Shown here piece after piece: positions 50,542-57,996 of a stretch of 64,000 bases of DNA. The stretch is from Chroogloeocystis siderophila 5.2 s.c.1 (GTDB lineage Bacteria > Cyanobacteriota > Cyanobacteriia > Cyanobacteriales > Chroococcidiopsidaceae). Both the position numbers and the translations under genes were made by a program. Within the stretch, counting starts at the first letter, position 1, and each line of letters begins with the position of its first letter. The stretch is from assembly GCF_001904655.1 (NCBI RefSeq), contig NZ_MRCC01000003.1:1-64000 (forward strand), read 5' to 3'. The notes beneath the pieces are model-generated. The model had not been told where the DNA came from, did no database searches, and saw only the letters and a list, made by a program, of their open reading frames with translations.

Positions 50542-52251
50542 ATGAATGTTAATGCCAATTATTCTCAACCGTCACTTTCTGTGCAAAACTTAGACTTGCT
50601 CGACACGATATCCAATCCGCTAGGAATTATAGGTGCAGAGTTAGCTTTTATACAAAATGCAGACGGTTGCTACTTAGCTTTTTATTGGCAACAGGCAAAG
50701 GAACATGGAATTACCGACGAGCAAATAATTGGAACAGCGCTTGACGAAATTTTTACCCCAGTAAACCAGAAGGATTATCGCGAAAAGCTGCAGAAAGTCA
50801 TACAAAGCGCAATGCCAGAACAATCTCAGTGTTTGTTTCGTTGTGCAGAAAAATTGTTTTTTTTAGATATTACTCTTGTCCCAGTATTAACAGCTAGCGC
50901 TCAAACGAATACAGTTTTAGTCATGGGGCGATCGCACGAAGGACAAGTAAAAACCGCGAACCACCCCACAGAAACATTTGCCAGACTCAAAAAACAGTTG
51001 ACGCAAATCGCCCGCAACATTCGTCGGACGTTAGATTTAGATATTATTTGGCAGCAAGCAGTTGATAGCTTAGGTAAAACCTTAGGCGCAACGCAGTGCA
51101 TTATTTATTCTTATTTACCAGAACAAGGTTATCTTCGCGCGGTTGCAGAATACACGACTGAGCCAAGTCCTTCAATGATCGGGTTAGAATTGGCGATCGC
51201 GCAAGATCCCAGCTTTTGTCAAGCACTCGCAACATTACAACCGATCATTATTGAGACAACTCAACAGATACAACTGATCGTCGCCACCTGTTATCAAGAC
51301 CAACCTAATGGGTTAATTAGTCTAGTCTACGACACTACTCAACGCGAGCAAGACTGCCCGCAACAGTGGAGTGTCGCGGAAAAAGATCTGGTAGGAGAAG
51401 TTGCGGATCAAATTGGAACGGCGATCGCCCACGCAACACTTTATAAAGAACTCGAACTCGCACGCCAACAAGCCGAAGAAGCTTCGCGACTCAAAAGCGA
51501 GTTTCTCGCAAATACTTCGCACGAGATCCGCACGCCACTTAACGGCATGATCGGCTTTTTAAAATTAATTTTGGAGGGCATGGCAGACGACCCCCAAGAG
51601 CAGCAAGAATTTATTCAAGAGGCGTATTCTTCGGCAATTCATTTACTCGATATCATCAACGATATTTTAGACATTGCCAAGATAGAAGCTGGCAAGATGG
51701 AACTAGAACTAGGTCCTGTCAAGCTTGATGAACTCTTTGTTGCGGTAGAAGAATTTACACGCACTCAAGCTGAACAGAAAAACTTGAGCTTTCACATCTG
51801 TATGCCGGATACCTCAGATGAAATTATTCTGCACGGTAATTATCAACGACTCAAGCAAGTGCTACTCAATTTAGTCAGCAACGCGCTGAAATTTACTCAT
51901 GAAGGCGGAATTACAATTAATGCTGATGTTGTCCGCAAGAAGTTTACCTTCCAAAATCAGGAATTTCCAGGGTTAGTCAAAGTCCGCGTTGCGGATACAG
52001 GAATCGGTGTTTCGCTAGACAAACAAGACAAACTCTTTCAATCGTTTAGTCAAGTTGATGGTTCGCGGACGCGACAATACGGTGGTACAGGGTTAGGACT
52101 GACAATTTCGCAAAAATTAGTAGAAGCAATGGGCGGTACAGTTAACTTCTACAGTATGGGCGAAGGACTAGGCTCTACTGTGACATTTACTGTGCCACTC
52201 TATCAAGTACCCGTGATGGTATCAATACCAACGGAAAATTTTGACGTGTAA
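50542..52251 (+). CDS. PAS-GAF sensor histidine kinase
   Basis: 569 residues: PAS-like domain (about 20-135), GAF domain (about 165-300), HisKA with phospho-acceptor His in FLANTSHEIRTPLNGMIGF, HATPase with N-box NLVSNALKFT, G1 VADTGIGV and G2 GGTGLGL. No receiver domain and no transmembrane segment, so it is a soluble kinase. Its GAF lacks an obvious bilin-attachment Cys motif, so phytochrome-type sensing is not supported. The response regulator partner is not adjacent. Confidence 0.92.
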   Translation: MNVNANYSQPSLSVQNLDLLDTISNPLGIIGAELAFIQNADGCYLAFYWQQAKEHGITDEQIIGTALDEIFTPVNQKDYREKLQKVIQSAMPEQSQCLFRCAEKLFFLDITLVPVLTASAQTNTVLVMGRSHEGQVKTANHPTETFARLKKQLTQIARNIRRTLDLDIIWQQAVDSLGKTLGATQCIIYSYLPEQGYLRAVAEYTTEPSPSMIGLELAIAQDPSFCQALATLQPIIIETTQQIQLIVATCYQDQPNGLISLVYDTTQREQDCPQQWSVAEKDLVGEVADQIGTAIAHATLYKELELARQQAEEASRLKSEFLANTSHEIRTPLNGMIGFLKLILEGMADDPQEQQEFIQEAYSSAIHLLDIINDILDIAKIEAGKMELELGPVKLDELFVAVEEFTRTQAEQKNLSFHICMPDTSDEIILHGNYQRLKQVLLNLVSNALKFTHEGGITINADVVRKKFTFQNQEFPGLVKVRVADTGIGVSLDKQDKLFQSFSQVDGSRTRQYGGTGLGLTISQKLVEAMGGTVNFYSMGEGLGSTVTFTVPLYQVPVMVSIPTENFDV

Positions 52252-52304
52252 TGTAACTAGGGGCTAAAGGCTAGTCATTATTCAGTTTCCCAAATCTCTT
52301 ACGC

Positions 52305-53339
52305 ATGTACGACGAAATATTTAACCTGATTGAAGAATTGGTGATGCATCATTCGCCGAGTGGTGCTGAAGCAGAGATTAATCAATTGTTACTACAAAAA
52401 TTTGCCGCCTCAGTAGAAGTATGGCACGATCGCGCGGATAATATTATTGCGAAAATTCCAGGACAGGATGCGAGTCGAGCGATCGCAATTACTGCACACA
52501 AAGACGAAATTGGTGCAATTGTCAAAACAGTGGGCGATGCGGGACAAGTCGAAGTCCGCAGGCTAGGAGGTTCTTATCCTTGGATTTATGGCGAAGGCGT
52601 TGTTGATTTACTCGGTGATAAGGAAACGATAAGCGGTATTTTGAGTTTTGGTTCGCGTCATGTATCGCACGAATCACCGCAAAAAGAATTGCAAGAAGAT
52701 ACTCCAGTCAAATGGGAAAACGCTTGGATTGAAACCAAGTGTACGCTAGAAGAACTCAATGCAGTGGGAATTCGCCCAGGAACGCGTGTCGTCATTGGTA
52801 AACATCGCAAACGCCCCGCGCGGTTAAAAGATCATATTGCGAGTTATACGCTTGATAATAAAGCTTCAGTTGCAATTTTGCTAGCATTAGCCGAAAAAGT
52901 TAAACAGCCAGTTGTCGATACTTATCTCGTGGCTTCGGCAAAAGAAGAAGTAGGTGCGATCGGTGCGCTGTATTTTAGTCAAAAACAGCATTTAGATGCT
53001 TTGATCGCCTTAGAAATTTGTCCCCTCGCGCCAGAATACCCAATCAAATCGGGAGAAGCACCTGTAATTCTATCTCAAGATGGATACGGAATTTACGATG
53101 AAACACTCAATGGACAACTAAGACAAGTGGCACACAAACTAGAGATGTCAGTGCAGCTAGCAACACTAAGCGGCTTTGGTAGCGATGCTTCAATCGCCAT
53201 GAAATTTGGTCATGTACCGCGTGCGGCGTGTTTGGCATTTCCTACACAAAATACCCACGGCTATGAAATTGCGCATTTAGGTGCGATCGCCAACTGCATC
53301 AAATTACTCCAAGCTTTCTGCGAAACTCCCTTCGACTAA
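52305..53339 (+). CDS. M42-family metallopeptidase
   Basis: 344 residues of the M42 (glutamyl aminopeptidase/endoglucanase-like) family: HHSPSGAEAEIN, metal ligand in ITAHKDEIGAIV (canonical His, with K-D following), DNKASVAILLALAEK, catalytic/metal ASAKEEVGAIGA, LEICPLAPEY, and the late His in AFPTQNTHGYE. Co-catalytic di-metal aminopeptidase with a tetrahedral assembly in known members. It starts 53 bp after the histidine kinase gene. Confidence 0.9.
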   Translation: MYDEIFNLIEELVMHHSPSGAEAEINQLLLQKFAASVEVWHDRADNIIAKIPGQDASRAIAITAHKDEIGAIVKTVGDAGQVEVRRLGGSYPWIYGEGVVDLLGDKETISGILSFGSRHVSHESPQKELQEDTPVKWENAWIETKCTLEELNAVGIRPGTRVVIGKHRKRPARLKDHIASYTLDNKASVAILLALAEKVKQPVVDTYLVASAKEEVGAIGALYFSQKQHLDALIALEICPLAPEYPIKSGEAPVILSQDGYGIYDETLNGQLRQVAHKLEMSVQLATLSGFGSDASIAMKFGHVPRAACLAFPTQNTHGYEIAHLGAIANCIKLLQAFCETPFD

Positions 53340-53476
53340 GAACTGTAGAGTGACTTCCTTCACCCCTCGCCCCTCACTTCTTTCTTCTAGTTACAAACCA
53401 TGAACCTGCGCAGGTTAAGAGCCTGAATTTTATACAATGATCCCAGAGGACTTGAATTGTAGATAGCTGTAATTAA

Positions 53477-53938
53477 ATGCCTAAGACTGTTGCCGAGGTG
53501 ATGAGCCGCGATCCAATCGTCGTGCGCCCAGAAACACCGTTAAACGAAGCTATTCAGATTCTGGCAGAGAAACGCATCAGCGGTTTGCCTGTGATTGACG
53601 ATGATGGCAAATTAGTCGGCATTATCTCTGAAACAGACTTGATGTGGCAGGAAACGGGTGTTACTCCGCCTGCTTACATTATGATTCTCGATAGTGTGAT
53701 TTATTTACAAAATCCAGCCAAATACGAGCGCGATTTGCACAAAGCACTAGGGCAAACTGTCGGGGAAGTGATGAGTAGCGATCCAGTTACTGTTTCGCCA
53801 GATAAGTCTTTACGAGAAGCTGCCAAGTTAATGCACGATCGCGAAGTTCGTCGCTTACCTGTGATTGATGCCGAAGGAAAAATCATTGGCATTCTCACGC
53901 GTGGTGATGTCGTGCGGGCAATGGCAGCGGATGAATAA
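53477..53938 (+). CDS. Tandem CBS-domain protein
   Basis: 153 residues: CBS1 (VAEVMSRDPIVVRPETPLNEAIQILAEKRISGLPVI) and CBS2 (VGEVMSSDPVTVSPDKSLREAAKLMHDREVRRLPVI) separated by about 35 residues. There is no fused catalytic domain. A Bateman module of this type binds adenine nucleotides or SAM and usually regulates a partner protein, which is unknown here. Confidence 0.92.
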   Translation: MPKTVAEVMSRDPIVVRPETPLNEAIQILAEKRISGLPVIDDDGKLVGIISETDLMWQETGVTPPAYIMILDSVIYLQNPAKYERDLHKALGQTVGEVMSSDPVTVSPDKSLREAAKLMHDREVRRLPVIDAEGKIIGILTRGDVVRAMAADE

Positions 53939-54046
53939 TGATTAGGAGTGATGAGTGACTAGATGAGTTTTGAGTTAAAACCACTCATAATTCTCTTCTA
54001 CACCTGAAGCCTGACTTCTGACCCCTCTAAACTTGGAATAATTATA

Positions 54047-54718
54047 ATGAGTGTTGCACCTGAAACTGTCAAACAAATGCTTAGTTCTGAAGATTTGGGA
54101 GAACGCTTGCGGGCGGTGAACCAAATTCGGGAACTCGAAGATACCGCGCTGGCTTTTGAATTGGCACAAAGCGCAGTTCAAGATCCTAATGCACGTGTCC
54201 GCTATTCGGCGGTCAGCCAAATGGATACTTTGGGTGGACAAAACTTGCAAGTGACATTAGATTTATTGCGCGATCGCCTCAAAAATGACCCTGAACCTGA
54301 CGTCCAAGCCGCTGCTGCGGATTGCATCGGTGCTTTAAAATTAACTGAGGCATATACTGATTTAGAGCAACTCTATCACAGCACAAGTGAGTGGCTGATC
54401 AAGTTTAGTATTGTTGCTACATTAGGCGAATTAGGCGATCCGCGTTCGTTTGACTTGCTTCAAGAAGCACTCAATTCAGATATTGACTTAGTAAAAACTG
54501 CGGCAATTAGCTCGTTAGGAGACTTGAAAGACGCACGTGCCGTAGAACTTCTAGTCCCTCATGTCTCTAACGCAGATTGGCAAGTACGCTACCGTGCTGC
54601 TCAAGCTTTAGGAAAATTGGGTGGAACGCAAGCACAGTCGATATTAAAAGAAATGGTAAATGACGAAGTAGAAGCTGTAGCGCAGGAAGCTAAAACGGCT
54701 TTAGAGCAGATGGGTTAG
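54047..54718 (+). CDS. nblB: HEAT-repeat protein, NblB-like
   Basis: 223 residues made almost entirely of HEAT/PBS-lyase-like repeats (GERLRAVNQIRELED, PNARVRYSAVSQMDTLG, DPRSFDLLQEALNSD, DWQVRYRAAQALGKLGG). Length and order fit NblB, which promotes phycobilisome and chlorophyll breakdown under nutrient stress. Bilin lyases of the CpcE/F type share the fold but occur beside phycobilin genes, absent here. Soluble. The symbol is a good guess, not a certainty. Confidence 0.72.
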   Translation: MSVAPETVKQMLSSEDLGERLRAVNQIRELEDTALAFELAQSAVQDPNARVRYSAVSQMDTLGGQNLQVTLDLLRDRLKNDPEPDVQAAAADCIGALKLTEAYTDLEQLYHSTSEWLIKFSIVATLGELGDPRSFDLLQEALNSDIDLVKTAAISSLGDLKDARAVELLVPHVSNADWQVRYRAAQALGKLGGTQAQSILKEMVNDEVEAVAQEAKTALEQMG

Positions 54719-55293
54719 ATTACTAGCGCTTAAAGATATCTTGAATTTACTTTAAATGGTATGATCGCTTTTTTATTTAGTAGTACACTTGTTCTCACTC
54801 TTAGCAAAAGGCAGGTGTACTATGGCAGCGATCGCGGTTTGCAGTCAAATTTGGAGTGAACTTTTAGATACACCACAATAGAAGATCCTAGGAATGCACA
54901 GTAAATGCATCGTGGTTTGGAGCGTTAGGACTTAACCATATCAGAAATTACTGAGCAAGCATAACAAGAAGTCATATGCTCTCTCTTATAAAGATTTATG
55001 ACACCTCAATTTGATATCAAAATAAAAGCACTACGCGCGTTTACCGATGTGGTATGTATTATTTTATTCTAGACACTAGACCTCCTGCATGAAGAAAATT
55101 GCGAATGAATTCGCCGCTAAACAGACATCTACCACTGTAGACTTACTAAGAAAACTCTTAATGGGAGTGTGTGCTCGTCAATTCCGTTTGAGTAGCCCCA
55201 AAGAAAGTCGAAGGGCATCTAAGATTCATACAGGAGGTATACTCAGTAAGTAGAAAGATGGTCAGTAGTAATAAGGCTAAGCCGAATTGTAAT
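54719..55293. other. Gene-free interval holding a MITE-like element, 575 bp
   Basis: Outside the element at 55078-55241 no gene is recognisable; short frames such as the 24-codon one ending at about 55072 are not protein-like. The region probably collects remnants of insertions. The 3' end of the bactofilin-like gene's transcript lies here. Confidence 0.45.
55078..55241. mobile_element. 164-bp MITE-like element
   Basis: Left end AGACCTCCTGCATGAA (55078-55093) and right end TTCATACAGGAGGTAT (55226-55241) are inverted repeats with 14 of 16 positions matching. ACT flanks the element on both sides (55075-55077, 55242-55244) as a possible 3-bp target duplication. The interior has no reading frame and resembles cyanobacterial intergenic repeats. 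A transposase in trans would be needed. Confidence 0.6.
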
Positions 55294-56619
55294 TTATACT
55301 GCTGTCAGTTGACGTTCTGTGGATGTGCGATCGCGTTTGTTGCGTGTCCAAATCCACAATGCACCCAAGCCTAGCAAGATTGTTGCTAGATGAAGCAGAC
55401 CACCTATGATGGGGATTGTAGTCAAAATTATAAAGACTAACAAGCCCACGACAAGAGAAAAAAAACGCCTTGATGATGTGTTCGGTTGTAGTTTCTGCAT
55501 CAACCAACGTCCGCCAAGTAGACTAGCGATAATTTGAGGAACAAAGGTTGCGAAGAGGAAGAAACTAACGAATAAGGCAAGGTTAGCGAGTGTTCCTAAA
55601 CCCATAATTGGAATAATGAGAATCGGTAAAGTGACAGCTGATAAAGCTGTAAGAACAAACGTCACAAATGCGATCGTGATCGCTATGATTCCCACGGCGA
55701 AAAATGTGACAATTCCCCATCCTAAACTTGGTAGAGGTTTAGCTTGGGCGATCGCTGCCAAGTTTTGAATCCAAGACGGCAAAAACTTGAACAATAGCCA
55801 TCCCACCAATACTAAAGCAAGAAAGTACTGTAACTGCTGAACAATTGTTGCTACTGGATCTGGTGCAGATGTTTCGACTTCTGGTAACTCTTCACGTAAG
55901 ACACCACCAGCGATTTGTGCTTGCTGACTAATGTTTACAACATCAGGAGATCTGTAAGTCAAATTGCCACCGATTTGCGCCGAATCTGCTACGGTTAAAC
56001 CCGCGCGTAATTGGGGAACTGGAACGGGTGGTTGAGGGAAAAACGGCGGATAAGCTTCAGGTGCGTCGCCTTCAGCACCTATTGCAACATTAATATTACT
56101 ACCAACGCTACTACGCAGTTCTAATGCTGCCATACTGCCGATGACATTTTGCCCAACACTCCCTGCTAACAGCGCTTGCCATCCGGCAAAAGCTAAATCG
56201 CTTGCTACTGTACTACCAGCGACACTTTCAAAACTCCAACCAGCAGCAACAACATCATCCCCGATGCGGGCATTGGAACTCAACTGTGTAACTTGACTAA
56301 CGACTCGGAGATCGTCGTTTACAGTACCGTTTATGATAACTGCTTGACCAGCAGCTATAAGATCGCCTTGGACTGTACCATTGATTGTAATTAAACGACC
56401 AACTGCTATAAGATCGCCGTTGACAATGCCATTAATTGTAATTGTCCGACCAGCAACATACAGGTCGTCGGCAATCACTTCATTTGCAGCGATAATGACT
56501 TGATCTCCACTACGACTGACCAATGACCAAACTGGCGTAGCAAAGAAGACGAGTAACAATAGTAAGGTGCAGAGAAATCCTATACCGACAGTACGCCATC
56601 TTTTATGCCTCATAATCAA
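55294..56619 (-). CDS. Membrane protein with bactofilin-like beta-helix region
   Basis: 441 residues. After a signal/anchor (about 10-33) comes a repeating short-strand region (about 38-185: INGIVNGDLIAVGRLITINGTVQGDLIAAGQAVIINGTV), the hallmark of a right-handed beta-helix as in bactofilins (polymer-forming cytoskeletal). Next is a Pro-rich loop (EAYPPFFPQPPVPVPQLR), more beta-helix, then about five hydrophobic segments (about 265-435). Topology therefore puts the beta-helix outside the cytoplasm, unlike classic bactofilins. Function unknown. It follows the DUF3122 gene by 41 bp on the same strand. Confidence 0.75.
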   Translation of the reverse strand: MIMRHKRWRTVGIGFLCTLLLLLVFFATPVWSLVSRSGDQVIIAANEVIADDLYVAGRTITINGIVNGDLIAVGRLITINGTVQGDLIAAGQAVIINGTVNDDLRVVSQVTQLSSNARIGDDVVAAGWSFESVAGSTVASDLAFAGWQALLAGSVGQNVIGSMAALELRSSVGSNINVAIGAEGDAPEAYPPFFPQPPVPVPQLRAGLTVADSAQIGGNLTYRSPDVVNISQQAQIAGGVLREELPEVETSAPDPVATIVQQLQYFLALVLVGWLLFKFLPSWIQNLAAIAQAKPLPSLGWGIVTFFAVGIIAITIAFVTFVLTALSAVTLPILIIPIMGLGTLANLALFVSFFLFATFVPQIIASLLGGRWLMQKLQPNTSSRRFFSLVVGLLVFIILTTIPIIGGLLHLATILLGLGALWIWTRNKRDRTSTERQLTAV

Positions 56620-56660
56620 TTTCTCCGGTGTTTTTGCTGATGCACCAAAACAATCATTAT

Positions 56661-57206
56661 TTATGCTTTAGCAGCAACTTCCTGCCATTCTTGGACAACA
56701 AATCGCGGCACAGAAATATTGATAAAGCGATCGCCAGCTAAAGGTAAACTGAGTTGCAGTGATTCTACAGGTAAGTTAGGCAAAATATTTCTGACATCAT
56801 ATTGACCAATAGTTGGTGCTGGTGCTTCGACTAAAAACACATCATTTGCCGTTAAAATTTCACCCGTAGGCGTTGTTATTCGCAGTGGTTGTGGATGAAT
56901 TAACTCAGCAACTCCTGGAAATCCAACAAGTCTTAAATTAACTAAAGGAGGTTGTCCAATTTGAACTTGCTTAAATAAGATGACCTGCCAATAATTTCCG
57001 GAAGAATCTTGTAATCGCTGCTGCGAACGATAAAGTATTTCTCCTGGTGCTTCAATTTGATTAATCACTGCAAGCACTGGTTGTGATAGAAAAGTTCCTG
57101 TACTTAGAAATACAATCGTTGTCCAAATTCCTAGTAATAATAGCCAAAACAAAGGTTTTAAAATAAATCGGTATACCGACCTTCGCTTTCTTCTGAAACG
57201 CATCAT
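56661..57206 (-). CDS. DUF3122 family exported protein
   Basis: 181 residues with an N-terminal signal or anchor (PLFWLLLLGIWTTIVFLS, about 17-34) preceded by a very basic start (MMRFRRKRRS). The mature domain matches the cyanobacterial DUF3122 pattern (QLRDSSG-like QRLQDSSGNYWQVILFKQ, VNLRLVGFPGVAELIHPQPL, LPNLPVESLQLSLPL). Periplasmic or lumenal location is inferred. Function unknown; it is probably cotranscribed with the bactofilin-like membrane protein downstream. Confidence 0.82.
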   Translation of the reverse strand: MMRFRRKRRSVYRFILKPLFWLLLLGIWTTIVFLSTGTFLSQPVLAVINQIEAPGEILYRSQQRLQDSSGNYWQVILFKQVQIGQPPLVNLRLVGFPGVAELIHPQPLRITTPTGEILTANDVFLVEAPAPTIGQYDVRNILPNLPVESLQLSLPLAGDRFINISVPRFVVQEWQEVAAKA

Positions 57207-57356
57207 TTTCTCCTTTATTTCTAACTTGGGTAACAGGTAATAGATAATTGAATTAGTAACAGATTATGTTAGTGATATTGAAACAATATGAAATTACTCT
57301 CTTCTTTTCTTTGTATTTTTTGTGTCCTACTCTTCGGGAAGGCTACGCCTATGCAG

Positions 57357-57396
57357 TTAAAAAAACAACTGCGCTAGTCAGAAACTAGCAGCAGTT
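57357..57396 (-). terminator. Rho-independent terminator of the universal stress protein gene
   Basis: On the minus strand AACTGC(T)GCTAGT pairs with ACTAGCGCAGTT (12 bp, one bulged base) around a short loop, followed by GTTTTTTT. It begins 7 bp after the stop at 57404. Confidence 0.85.
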
Positions 57397-57403
57397 TTGA
57401 AAG

Positions 57404-57931
57404 TTATGATAATACTTCAGCTTGTTGCTTTGGGCTAACTTGAGTATCCTTACCACTACTAGATTGAATCGTCAAAACCGAGGCTGGCGCATGGTGAAGG
57501 ACATAATTACTCACACTACCAAGAAACAACTCTTTAATACCAGAATGACCGCGCCGCCCTAAGATAATTAAATCGGCTTTCCACTTACGTGCATAGTCAC
57601 AAATCACGCGACTAGGAGTACCAAAAACTTGCTCAAATTCAGCTTTCACACCTGCTTTTGTAGCTTGTTCGCTGCGATCGCGTAACATTTCAATTCCTTG
57701 CGCTTCAAACTCGCGCCATTGCTGACGATGCAACTCAGCAATTTCACTGCTTAAGCCAGGATAGTATTCTTCTCGCATCAACGAAATATCAGGGCTTCCC
57801 TCTTCGTCGGGAGAAAGAACGTGCAATAACATCATGTTTGCATTCGTTGCTTTAGCAATATCGACTGCGTGTTGAAAAACTTGTTCGCCTATAGGAGAAC
57901 GATCAAGTGCAACGAGAATTCTGGTATACAT
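57404..57931 (-). CDS. Universal stress protein (UspA family)
   Basis: 175 residues, one Usp domain: MYTRILVALDRSPIGEQVFQ, VFGTPSRVICDYARKWKADLIILGRRGHSGIKELFLGSVSNYVLHHAPASVLTI. The ATP-binding G-2x-G-9x-G(S/N) motif is present (GRRGHSG...GSVSNYV), so it belongs to the ATP-binding UspFG-like class. It carries a ~20-residue polar C-terminal tail. Monocistronic with its own terminator. Confidence 0.93.
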   Translation of the reverse strand: MYTRILVALDRSPIGEQVFQHAVDIAKATNANMMLLHVLSPDEEGSPDISLMREEYYPGLSSEIAELHRQQWREFEAQGIEMLRDRSEQATKAGVKAEFEQVFGTPSRVICDYARKWKADLIILGRRGHSGIKELFLGSVSNYVLHHAPASVLTIQSSSGKDTQVSPKQQAEVLS

Positions 57932-57996
57932 AGGAACGTTCCTTAAGGAAATATATAGTAGGGGTCAGAGGTCAGGGTTAATCAATTTTGGCAACT

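Noticed and set aside
54830-55072. Small frames (19 and 24 codons) between the HEAT gene and the MITE-like element
   Set aside because: Too short, without ribosome binding sites or recognisable features.
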